64,000 nucleotides of DNA. It comes from Bin80 sp965261255 (lineage in GTDB: Bacteria; Bacteroidota; Rhodothermia; Rhodothermales; Bin80). The notes beneath the pieces are model-generated. The model saw only the letters and a list, made by a program, of their open reading frames with translations, made no database searches and was not told where the DNA came from. Position numbers and translations under genes: made by a program. Location of the stretch: positions 744,001-808,000 of the forward strand of contig CBDHCQ010000004.1 in the NCBI GenBank assembly GCA_965261255.1. The letters run 5' to 3'. Shown here piece by piece: positions 52,877 to 61,264 of this stretch. The first letter of the stretch is position 1; each line of letters begins with the position of its first letter.

Positions 52877-55300
52877 TCAAAATGATGTTCGCAGTCGTAG
52901 ATTGATCGTACGAGGCGTCAGACGCGTCGGGATGCGCTGCCAGATGCCAGTCGCGTCGGGTAGCCAAGAGTATGCAACTGTATTGATGATGTCAAATATG
53001 TTCAGCATTTCGGCGGTTACTTCCAACTGGAGAGCTCTTTCACGCTGGCTCAGGGTAATGATTTTTGTGACCCCAAAATCAACCCGGCGGAACTCGGGGT
53101 AGCGGGCCGAGTGACGTGTTCCCGGAATCTGAACGACAACGCTCCCCACACGCTTGCCTGGAATCGGGGGCGTGTACGGGATCCCGCTTCCAAATAGTGC
53201 ACGCATATGCAGTTTCCACGTGGGATCCGTTGGAATATAGTCCTGCACAAAAAGGGCAACGGTATGGCGCTGGTCGGTGGGCCTTGGTAGCAGACCGGCA
53301 TTAAGATCGGTGGTATACTCGGGAAGGAACTGTTCGCGCGCGACCATGAAGCTGTAGTTGAGCCAACTTTCCATGCCAGGCACGAACTCACCTCTCGCCT
53401 GAAGGTCCAGTCCATAAATATGTCCAGAGGCATCGTTCAGTCCACTATAGTTGATCCTCACATTTTCGAGTGAATAGCTGATCACATTCGTCAACTGCTT
53501 ATAATACGCCTCTCCCCGCAGGTACAATCTCTTGCGCGGCACAAACAATTCTGCACCAGTAGTAACCTGGATTGAGCGCTGTGACCGCAGATTCTTGTTC
53601 AGCGACGCATTAAGTGGTATATCTGGGCTGGGAGTGCCGCGCAGTTCGCGGTATGTGGGCTGTTGATAGTACACACCCGCAGATGCAGTCAGTGTCAATT
53701 GTTCAGAGGCTTCATAGCGCAGACTGGCCCGGGGTGAAAAAGTCCATTCACGACTGAATTCATACCAGTTTAACCGCAGGCCGGCACTGAGCAGGAAATC
53801 AGCATTGACGCTGTAGGTGTCTTCTGCATGGAAACTCAGTTGAGATGTATTCAGCTTCACAGTTCCCTCGAGGCTGTCTACAACCAACCGGACCAATTCC
53901 TGGTCAATTCCTCTACCGGTAACAATGGACTCCTCTTTGAGCACATCCTCAAAACTCAAACTCCTCAGGCTCCAGCCGGCTTCCCCCGCATGCAGTCCTC
54001 CGGTCCAGTTATACAGGCCACGGCCGGTTAGCGTAGTCACCGAGATTTCGTTATCTGCAAAATCTTCCTGACGGGCCATACCACTGGGGACTTCTGTCCG
54101 ATCTGCATCGTCGTTGGTAACGATGTCGTACAGGATCGCGTCACCTTCCAGAAAGAAGGACTCGGTTTCCTGGGTGGCATAGAGGCTTACCTCGTGTTGC
54201 AGTGTCCAACGCGTTCCAATACGACTTCGAAGGCGGAGTCCGGCAAGTCCTGTTTGGTATCCATCCTGTTCGGTGCTTTCGTTGGAATACGAAAGCCATA
54301 CGGAACGAATATCTGCGGGGCCCTCATCTGCGGACACTGTTCCATAAAAGGTTCGTCTTCCGCGTGGATCCAAGCGGAACACGTGATCGGCATACAGTCC
54401 AATGAACTCAATCTCCTGCTGTGATGTCGGTGAGTAGGTCAGACGTACCTGAACATCCTCATAATCGGGCTGATAGTTGCCTTTCAACTCCTGTGTGGAG
54501 AAGAACCGTCGAGCGCGGGCCTTGCGCAATCCGATCTGCCATGAGAATACATCAGTAGTGGAGGAGGCTGTGGCTGAGCCGTCCAGAAGGGACAGGGTTG
54601 CGCTTGTAGTGAATTCGTCCGTTGCTGCGTATTCAATGTCTAATGCAGAAGATATCTTGCCACCGTATCTAGCAGGAAATCCGCCCGTGTATAACGTGAT
54701 CCGGCGCGACAATTCCGGATTGAACAGCCCAATGCCTTCCTGTTCTCCTTGTCTGGGGCGGAACGGCATATGGATTTCGAAGCCATTAAGAAAAATCAGG
54801 TTTTCATTAAATCCACCGCCGCGTACGGAATACTGGTTGGACAGTTCGTTATTGGCAGAGACACCGGGCAGGACTAGGAGAGCCTGGAAGCCCTTGAAAG
54901 GGGAGGGCATATGGCGCACCTGTTCCGGTGTGATCTGCTGCACCCCGGCACCGAGTGCCGCGTCATCTTCAACGATGGCCTCTCCTGCCCCAAGTACAGC
55001 AGGGGTAAGCGTGATATCCAGGGTTGTTTCGGTACGTGCAGAGATATTCACGGAGTCAATGCGAGTTGCAAAACCCACATAAGAGAATCGCATTGCATAA
55101 CGGCCTACCGGAAGCCGCAAGGTATATCTGCCAGATTCGTCCGAGGCCGTTCCAAAATTGGTTCCGTTCACGAGGATGCTGACGCCTGGGAGTGGCAAGC
55201 CTGTGCCGTCTTCCACGATGGTGCCGCGTACGTCGCCCCAGGACTGTGCAGAGACCTGCACGGCAAACAACAGGGGAATCAAGTAGATGACACGATACAT
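52877..55300 (-). CDS. TonB-dependent receptor with carboxypeptidase-regulatory-like domain
   Basis: 807 residues from the ATG at 55300, which gives a clean signal peptide (VIYLIPLLFAVQVSAQS); an earlier in-frame start at 55471 is inconsistent with this. First ~100 residues: CarboxypepD_reg-like (GDVRGTIVEDGTGLPLPGVSILVNGTNFGT). Next the plug (LLVLPGVSANNELSNQYSVRGGGFNENLIFLNGFEI) and a 22-strand barrel ending in an aromatic residue (NLRLRTSF). It imports a large or scarce ligand across the outer membrane; ligand unknown. Confidence 0.93.
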   Translation of the reverse strand: MYRVIYLIPLLFAVQVSAQSWGDVRGTIVEDGTGLPLPGVSILVNGTNFGTASDESGRYTLRLPVGRYAMRFSYVGFATRIDSVNISARTETTLDITLTPAVLGAGEAIVEDDAALGAGVQQITPEQVRHMPSPFKGFQALLVLPGVSANNELSNQYSVRGGGFNENLIFLNGFEIHMPFRPRQGEQEGIGLFNPELSRRITLYTGGFPARYGGKISSALDIEYAATDEFTTSATLSLLDGSATASSTTDVFSWQIGLRKARARRFFSTQELKGNYQPDYEDVQVRLTYSPTSQQEIEFIGLYADHVFRLDPRGRRTFYGTVSADEGPADIRSVWLSYSNESTEQDGYQTGLAGLRLRSRIGTRWTLQHEVSLYATQETESFFLEGDAILYDIVTNDDADRTEVPSGMARQEDFADNEISVTTLTGRGLYNWTGGLHAGEAGWSLRSLSFEDVLKEESIVTGRGIDQELVRLVVDSLEGTVKLNTSQLSFHAEDTYSVNADFLLSAGLRLNWYEFSREWTFSPRASLRYEASEQLTLTASAGVYYQQPTYRELRGTPSPDIPLNASLNKNLRSQRSIQVTTGAELFVPRKRLYLRGEAYYKQLTNVISYSLENVRINYSGLNDASGHIYGLDLQARGEFVPGMESWLNYSFMVAREQFLPEYTTDLNAGLLPRPTDQRHTVALFVQDYIPTDPTWKLHMRALFGSGIPYTPPIPGKRVGSVVVQIPGTRHSARYPEFRRVDFGVTKIITLSQRERALQLEVTAEMLNIFDIINTVAYSWLPDATGIWQRIPTRLTPRTINLRLRTSF

Positions 55301-55385
55301 ACCACGCACGGCATGACCGGTAATGACCAGTAGTTTAGCGAGGTAGCAACAGCGCAGATCGTAGTCTGTAAGGAGACAGAATGGA

Positions 55386-56357
55386 TTATTGGGACCAGGA
55401 AGTTGGTTCGCGGTCCCATCGGTGCGTATACAAAGCTTCGAGCAGTGATGATTCCAGGGGGCCTCTAGCACTGGCGGCTATGTTTGCTTCCACATGGTGT
55501 AACTTGCGCATCCCCGGTATCGTTGTGCTAACGATGGGATCGCTCAGGATAAAACGGAGGGCCATTTCAGGCATGGTACTATCTGGGGGTACTAAAGGCC
55601 GTAACGGTTCCACATGTGCTACGCTACTGCGCAGATTCTCTTCAACAAAGTAAGTATTTCGCCAATCCCCCGTGGGCCATGTGGAATTGAGTGTGATATT
55701 GCCGGTCAGAGTGCCCTCATCAAAGGGTACTCGGGCGATGACGCCGACATTGTGTTCCTGGCAGGCAGGAAAAAGCTCATCTACGGGGTTTTGGTCAAAG
55801 ATGTTGTAGATCACCTGTACACAGTCCACGAGTCCGCTGCGCACGGCCTGTATTCCATTCCACGGCTCCCATCGGTTAAGGCTGATACCGATGGCGTTGA
55901 TCTGTCCGTTATTCTTGGATCGTTGGAGTTCCTGGATCCAACGATCATCTTGCAGCCATGAGTCTTCCCACGTGTGGAGTTGCATTACATCCAGTTGTTC
56001 CAGGCCAGTGTTCTGGAGGCTTCTTTCAATGTATTCACGGACGTAGCTAGGGGGATAGCAGTCTTCTAGTATATGTTCACGGCGGCTAGGCCAAGCGCGA
56101 TTCTTGGGCGGCACCTTGGAGGCCGTGTAGAGGCGTTTATCAGGATTAGCACGCACAAGATTCCCCAGGAGTTCTTCGCTGTGCCCTTCACCATATGCCC
56201 AGGCCGTATCAAAAAAGGTACAACCGAGGTCAACCGCCCGCTGCAAGGACCGCATGGACTGTACGTCTTCTGAGCCTGTCCAACCCGCCATGCCCCACAT
56301 CCCGTAACCGATTTCGCTAATGGGGAGCCCGGTTCGACCCAATGTTCGATAATTCAT
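55386..56357 (-). CDS. Aldo/keto reductase
   Basis: 323 residues, MNYRTLGRTGLPISEIGYGMWGMAG. Catalytic tetrad visible as FDTAWAYG (Asp, Tyr), TASKV (Lys) and QLHTW (His), with the C-terminal SDPIVSTTIPGMRKLHHVE cofactor-binding end. It reduces carbonyls with NADPH in the cytoplasm. Starts close to the next gene on the opposite strand, leaving a shared divergent promoter region. Confidence 0.93.
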   Translation of the reverse strand: MNYRTLGRTGLPISEIGYGMWGMAGWTGSEDVQSMRSLQRAVDLGCTFFDTAWAYGEGHSEELLGNLVRANPDKRLYTASKVPPKNRAWPSRREHILEDCYPPSYVREYIERSLQNTGLEQLDVMQLHTWEDSWLQDDRWIQELQRSKNNGQINAIGISLNRWEPWNGIQAVRSGLVDCVQVIYNIFDQNPVDELFPACQEHNVGVIARVPFDEGTLTGNITLNSTWPTGDWRNTYFVEENLRSSVAHVEPLRPLVPPDSTMPEMALRFILSDPIVSTTIPGMRKLHHVEANIAASARGPLESSLLEALYTHRWDREPTSWSQ

Positions 56358-56972
56358 ATGCTTGATTTATACAATTATGGTGACCTTTATGCAGCAACAG
56401 CTGGAAATTATACACCCAGTCCCCACGATTTTATTGACCGGGCATACGCACGGGTGCACTGGGCAGGACCGCATGTTCGTCCCAGTGCCTACCATAACAT
56501 CATCCAATCTTATGCCTTGGCGGGTGTACCAAATGCTGATTCGTTTGTTTGTGAACGGTGGGGTTCGTATTGCAATGTTATGTACGGGCTTATGTCAAAT
56601 TCCGCGCTTACGCAACTAAAATGCAGCGCTTGAGAAAGTTAAGAAGTGAAGCTCCTGTCTGTATGTTCTTTCTCGTTGGACCACGATTAACCGAGTGCCC
56701 CAAAGTTACGTGCGGGCATTCAGTCTCTATGACACACAGAATGGAGTTGTGATTAGCGCATGGCATGGGCGTGTGGCAGGTGATTCCCACACAATAATGT
56801 GTTCCTAATCTAACAGGTTTTATCCTACTTGTAACTATGGTCCGATATTTGCGGTAAGTCTAGACAGGACTATATGCTACCTTTCAGGTACAAATGGCGT
56901 CTAAGTATCAAAGAGGGACCAAACACTAAAAAAACGCGTTATTTTCCGTATCAGGTATAAACCGCCGATCCC
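56358..56972. other. Divergent intergenic region
   Basis: About 610 bases between the aldo/keto reductase and the Tyr/repeat-rich lipoprotein. Short frames at 56358-56752 have no recognisable content. I see no repeat or RNA structure here. Confidence 0.4.
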
Positions 56973-58469
56973 ATGACAGAGTATTCGCACAAGTTCGTGA
57001 ATGGTAAAGCTTTCTTACGGTTCAGCCCGGTTTTGGGTATCCTGTTATTGACTGCGGGGTGCTACACCCAGTTGGGCGTCGGGTATTTCGAGAGAGAGCC
57101 TGATTATCAGGAGATCACGGAATATGATACTCCGTACGGGGACAGCGTGGTAGTTGATAACTACTACTATGATGGCTACTATGACCACTATTCTCCCCGC
57201 ACGTATCGTTATCGCAGGCATTTCTCTACGTTTTACGGGTATCCGTACACGGTTATAGATCCGTATTACGATCCCTACTGGTATGATCCGTTTTACGATG
57301 ATTTCTGGTATGGTCGGTCTAGTTTGTATCTAAGTTTTGGCTGGGGTAGATCTTTTTATGGGTCACCATTCGGATATGGTTGGCATCATCCTTATCGGTA
57401 TGATCCTTATTTCTACGCCGGTGGATATCATGGTGGATGGTATGGCGGTGGATGGTACGGTGGTGGATGGTACAATTCGCCTTGGGCCTACTGGAATGGG
57501 CGGTCGGTTCATCACTATGGTCCGCGGGGGGCGCGTATCGGGCGCGGCGGCGTAGCGTCAAGGGGGCGCTATGAGATTGCCGAAGATGACTTACGTGTTG
57601 GCCAGCGCAATGCCTTGAGCAGTCGAGGCAAGGGCGCAAGTGCGCTGGCCAGGAGCCGAACCCGTAGCGGAGTAGTGGCAGGTGGAAACTCCTTGCGTGG
57701 TGTGCAGCGTGCTGGTACTGAAACAGAACCATCCCGTACGCGTGGCGGGGTTGTACGCAGCACGTCAAGTGGCAGTACTACCCGCTCTGCGTCTACGACA
57801 AGGTCAACACAGCGTACACGCGGCACTACACGCTCTGTACCTACGACAAGTTCAACACCGCGTACACGTGGTACTACACGATCAACGCCGACGACACGCT
57901 CGACGCCGCGTACACGTGGTACCACACGTTCGACGCCGACGACACGCTCAACGCCGCGTACACGTAGTACTACACGGTCGGTGCCGACAACGCGTTCAAC
58001 GCCGCGCACACGCAGTTCGGGTAGCAGCCGCTCGACACCCACGACGCGTTCAACGCCGCGCACACGCAGTTCGGGTAGCAGCCGCTCGACACCCACGACG
58101 CGTTCAACGCCGCGCACACGCAGTTCGGGTAGCAGCCGCTCGACACCCACGACGCGTTCAACGCCGCGTACACGCAGTTCGGGCGGCAGCAGTCGTTCAA
58201 CGCCGACAACACGCTCAACGCCGCGCACACGCAGTTCGGGCGGCAGCAGTCGTTCAACGCCGACAACACGCTCAACGCCGCGCACGCGCAGTTCGGGCAG
58301 CAGTAGTCGTTCAACGCCTACGACGCGCTCAACGCCGCGCACACGCAGTTCGGGCAGCAGCAGTCGTTCAACGCCTACGACGCGCTCGACACCACGAAGC
58401 AGTAGTACATCCAGGGCGCCCGCGAGAAGTTCAGGCGGTGGTTCTTCGTCCCGCCGAGGAGGAAACTAG
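56973..58469 (+). CDS. Repeat-rich surface lipoprotein (Tyr-rich head, Arg/Ser/Thr/Pro tail)
   Basis: 498 residues. N-terminal signal with LLLTAGC lipobox, then a Tyr/Asp/Gly-rich stretch (YYYDGYYDHYSPRTYRYRRHF, DPYYDPYWYDPFYDDFWYG) to about residue 190, then a basic low-complexity tail of about 12 tandem units. The tail is strongly positively charged and probably disordered; such lipoproteins may bind polyanions (DNA, LPS, exopolysaccharide) at the surface. Function not recognised. The antisense and frame-shifted reading frames over the tail are artefacts of the repeat. Confidence 0.78.
   Translation: MTEYSHKFVNGKAFLRFSPVLGILLLTAGCYTQLGVGYFEREPDYQEITEYDTPYGDSVVVDNYYYDGYYDHYSPRTYRYRRHFSTFYGYPYTVIDPYYDPYWYDPFYDDFWYGRSSLYLSFGWGRSFYGSPFGYGWHHPYRYDPYFYAGGYHGGWYGGGWYGGGWYNSPWAYWNGRSVHHYGPRGARIGRGGVASRGRYEIAEDDLRVGQRNALSSRGKGASALARSRTRSGVVAGGNSLRGVQRAGTETEPSRTRGGVVRSTSSGSTTRSASTTRSTQRTRGTTRSVPTTSSTPRTRGTTRSTPTTRSTPRTRGTTRSTPTTRSTPRTRSTTRSVPTTRSTPRTRSSGSSRSTPTTRSTPRTRSSGSSRSTPTTRSTPRTRSSGSSRSTPTTRSTPRTRSSGGSSRSTPTTRSTPRTRSSGGSSRSTPTTRSTPRTRSSGSSSRSTPTTRSTPRTRSSGSSSRSTPTTRSTPRSSSTSRAPARSSGGGSSSRRGGN
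57777..58395 (+). repeat. Tandem repeat array coding Arg/Ser/Thr/Pro units, unit length 48 to 54 to 57 bp
   Basis: About 12 units: four to five of 16 residues (TTRSTPTTRSTPRTRG), three of 18 (RSSGSSRSTPTTRSTPRT type) and four of 19. All unit lengths are multiples of three, so copy-number slippage keeps the frame. The unit grows along the gene by insertion of Gly/Ser codons. Confidence 0.85.
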
Positions 58470-58593
58470 GCCCTTTAGATAGAGGAGTAGGGACACTCAA
58501 GTAACATTGTGAGCGAGCTAGCCAAAAACAGAACCCAGAGAGGGATAGGGGACATATGTGCCATAGACAATCACCAAGCACACATTTCTTACA

Positions 58594-60198
58594 ATGAAAC
58601 AGCTGAACAGTAACATCATCAGAGTTTTCATGGGTAGCATTATGGCTATCATGACGATTACCGTGTCTTCGGCCAGCGCACAAACTGCTGCTGATGCCCT
58701 GAGATTCAGTCAGCGAGAATTATCTGTAGGTGCACGTATGACTGGAATGTCCACGCGCGGTTTTGTGGGGATCGGAGACTTCAGTGCCTTGCACAGTAAT
58801 CCAGCAGGAATTGGATACATCACCGACTCACGATTTAACATATCCATTAGGGGAAGTGATATTGCCAACGACCTCTATACCGAAGAGCTAAGACTCGACA
58901 ACAATAGGTCAACTGTCGAGCGGTCGGGGCTAGGGAATATCGGTGTTCTGTATGATGTTCCTGTAACGCAAGGGTCACTGGTTGCCGGGCTTGGCGTTAG
59001 CCGGGTGCGTGATTTTACACGTGCATTGAACTTTTCAGGGGTGAACGCCAACAGTACGATCTCTTCGTCTTTCCTGCCATTCGATAATGAATACAAGATA
59101 GACGAAAATGGTAATCTTGAAGAACTGAACGATCTGCCATTTGCGGCCTTCAATGCCGGAATATTTGAGTACTACCAAGACCTCTATTTGCAGGGTGAGT
59201 ATCCGTTCTTTGAAGCCGTCGTACCTGGCACCGCAATTGAGCAGTTGGGGGATGTGACGGAAGAGGGGAGTTTATATGAAGCTACCGGAGCGGTGGCTTG
59301 GCAGGCAACCAAGGATATGATGGTCGGTGTTTCTGCAAATTTGATCCTTGGTCACTACAGTTTCGATTACAGGTTCATGGAGAGGGATATCTTTAACGAG
59401 AATACAGGAGAGCATTACGATGTACTTCTTGACGATGGCAGCCTATTGCAGGGCTTTGACGAGCTCAGCTATGAGCAGCGATTACGGAGCGACATGGCTG
59501 GATTCAATTTTCGGGCCGGTATCAGCACAAAACTAGGCAGGGCATTTCGTCTTGGAGTTACATTTGAATCTCCGACTTGGACCTATATAGAGGAGAGCTA
59601 TGGAGAGCAGTTCGTTACACGATTTGATGTCGGAGGTGAACTCAGCTACGGAGAACTCAGTGATGATGTTGGCAGTGGTTACTTTGAGTACTCATTACGT
59701 TCGCCGTGGCGTTTAGGCGCAGGACTACAGTTCTCCAGCGGATCGTTTACGCTTACCGCGGAAGGGGAGCTCGTTGACTGGGGAAAGCTTAAGCTGAGTT
59801 CAGATGATGTAGGAGATCTTTTTCGTGAAGCAAATCGTGATATTGCGGATACCTACGAAATGGCGATCAATGTTGCCTTAGGTGCTGAGTGGGAGATTGG
59901 CAGGTTTAGTATTCGAGGAGGCGTTGCCGCTCGTCCCGCTCCATACGATTCCAGCGTTCTGGAAAGCGTTGTCTCTGACACCCTAGAACCGGGAGAGCTT
60001 ACTGCTGCGTCGCTCGGATTTGGATTCCGGTTCACGGACAGAGTTCGTATGGATCTCGGTGTACAAAGGGTGGTTACCGAAGACTACTGGCATGCTTACC
60101 CGTCGGATGCAGGAGGGCCAAGGCAGGATGCGCAGGTTCAGATAGATGAATCACTGACCAAAGATGTAGTTGTACTTGGACTTGCCTGGAAATTCTAG
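58594..60198 (+). CDS. OmpP1/FadL-like outer-membrane transport protein
   Basis: 534 residues, signal peptide ending SSASAQ, then TAADALRFSQRELSVGARMTGM and GIGDFSALHSNPAGIGY, the FadL/PorV-type N-terminus, followed by many amphipathic beta-strands and a C-terminal aromatic strand (VVLGLAWKF). The family forms 14-stranded barrels that import hydrophobic compounds; in Bacteroidota related proteins also serve the T9SS (PorV/PorQ). Which of the two applies cannot be read here. Confidence 0.82.
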   Translation: MKQLNSNIIRVFMGSIMAIMTITVSSASAQTAADALRFSQRELSVGARMTGMSTRGFVGIGDFSALHSNPAGIGYITDSRFNISIRGSDIANDLYTEELRLDNNRSTVERSGLGNIGVLYDVPVTQGSLVAGLGVSRVRDFTRALNFSGVNANSTISSSFLPFDNEYKIDENGNLEELNDLPFAAFNAGIFEYYQDLYLQGEYPFFEAVVPGTAIEQLGDVTEEGSLYEATGAVAWQATKDMMVGVSANLILGHYSFDYRFMERDIFNENTGEHYDVLLDDGSLLQGFDELSYEQRLRSDMAGFNFRAGISTKLGRAFRLGVTFESPTWTYIEESYGEQFVTRFDVGGELSYGELSDDVGSGYFEYSLRSPWRLGAGLQFSSGSFTLTAEGELVDWGKLKLSSDDVGDLFREANRDIADTYEMAINVALGAEWEIGRFSIRGGVAARPAPYDSSVLESVVSDTLEPGELTAASLGFGFRFTDRVRMDLGVQRVVTEDYWHAYPSDAGGPRQDAQVQIDESLTKDVVVLGLAWKF

Positions 60199-60514
60199 TG
60201 CATCCACTTCAACCCAAAGCCGGATGGCTCACAATCCATAAGTATGAGTCGGGGAATTAGAACCAAACCGGCAAAACGGAACCTAAAAGACTCGTTAACG
60301 CCGGTCGGATTATGAGCAGGTGGATTCCAGGATACACGAAGCCTCCAATTTTACTCAGATCATGAACAATAGCGCTTCTGCAAAAAAGATGGGGTCCGTC
60401 TGAATTTGGGCAGTAAGGCGTCCAATAATTGTTTCAAAGGAACAAGTCAGTATATGCGCAATAAAACACCGGCCAGTTAAGTTTCGCACTCACATTAAAT
60501 CAAAGGTTAGTCAG
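60199..60514. other. Intergenic region upstream of rpsU
   Basis: About 315 bases. A very short frame with ATG at 60454 (8 codons) precedes rpsU but has no supporting feature. No structure recognised. Confidence 0.35.
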
Positions 60515-60721
60515 TTGGCATTTCATATTGGCATCGGTGTTAAGGTCAAGGATAAGGAGAACATTGACCGGGCTCTTCGGCGCTTTAAGCGCACAGTCAA
60601 CCGCAGTCGGGTGTTGCGGTTGCATCGACAGAACATGGCTTTCACCAAGCCCTCTGAGGAGCGGCGGATTGCTGAAGAAAAAGCGGCCCGTAACGCAAGG
60701 ATGCACAACCGCCGCTATTAG
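60515..60721 (+). CDS. rpsU: 30S ribosomal protein S21, TTG start
   Basis: 68 residues, VKVKDKENIDRALRRFKRTVNRSRVL...FTKPSEERR, clear S21. The start is TTG at 60515 with AAAGG 8 bases upstream; no ATG lies in frame upstream close by. S21 is a late-assembly small-subunit protein near the anti-Shine-Dalgarno sequence. It stands alone. Confidence 0.92.
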   Translation: MAFHIGIGVKVKDKENIDRALRRFKRTVNRSRVLRLHRQNMAFTKPSEERRIAEEKAARNARMHNRRY

Positions 60722-61264
60722 TTCGGCGGACCTCGCCGGAAGTATCTTCCGCGCAGGCAGTTGGTACAGTCCCCCAGCTTTCTATTTGGCAAGGATAGCA
60801 GCCCCCAATTGCAGGCTGCGTATGTTTCGTCGTGTGCCGTTTCCACTCAGAGCCTGCCCGCCCCTCGGGTGAATTCGTCTCATATTAAGAGGTCTGGATC
60901 AGGGTATAGTCAGAGATCGAAACTCCTGGATGTTATGGCTTCCTTGGTTCAAGAGCCCCATCATCGATCAATCTGAGCCAATTCGATCACCTTATGTTGG
61001 GTAGTAGGCCCTACCCATTGAACTGACTGGATCGTCCCCTCAGAGCATTTTTGTTGCCAGCACGAACTACGCTGGGCAATTCTGCCGATCTTTTTGGTCC
61101 GGCCGACCTAAATTGCCTCAGATAGCGGATCAGGCATCAATCGCTGAGCCACGAATTCGCTTTGCTGTGGTTGTAATTCGAAATTCATGAGTTAATCAGT
61201 TGCATATTTGATCAGAAATGATTAAAATATGTATGACATCCTACATATAAATACACGATCTGTT
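60722..61264. other. Intergenic region between rpsU and the TonB receptor, with stem-loops
   Basis: About 540 bases. CGGCG-gacct-CGCCG (60724-60738) and CGGAAG-tat-CTTCCG (60737-60751) directly follow rpsU and may end its transcript, though without a T-run. TGGGTAG (60998-61004) / CTACCCA (61011-61017) form another hairpin. No gene recognised. Confidence 0.4.

Noticed and set aside
57777..58395. Regularly spaced repeats as a possible CRISPR array
   Set aside because: Repeats are contiguous, coding and without unique spacers; no cas genes are nearby.
57569..58482. Long antisense and frame-shifted reading frames over the repeat array
   Set aside because: They are open only because the array has a unit length divisible by three; composition is monotonous (VRGVERVVG units) and no start signal exists.
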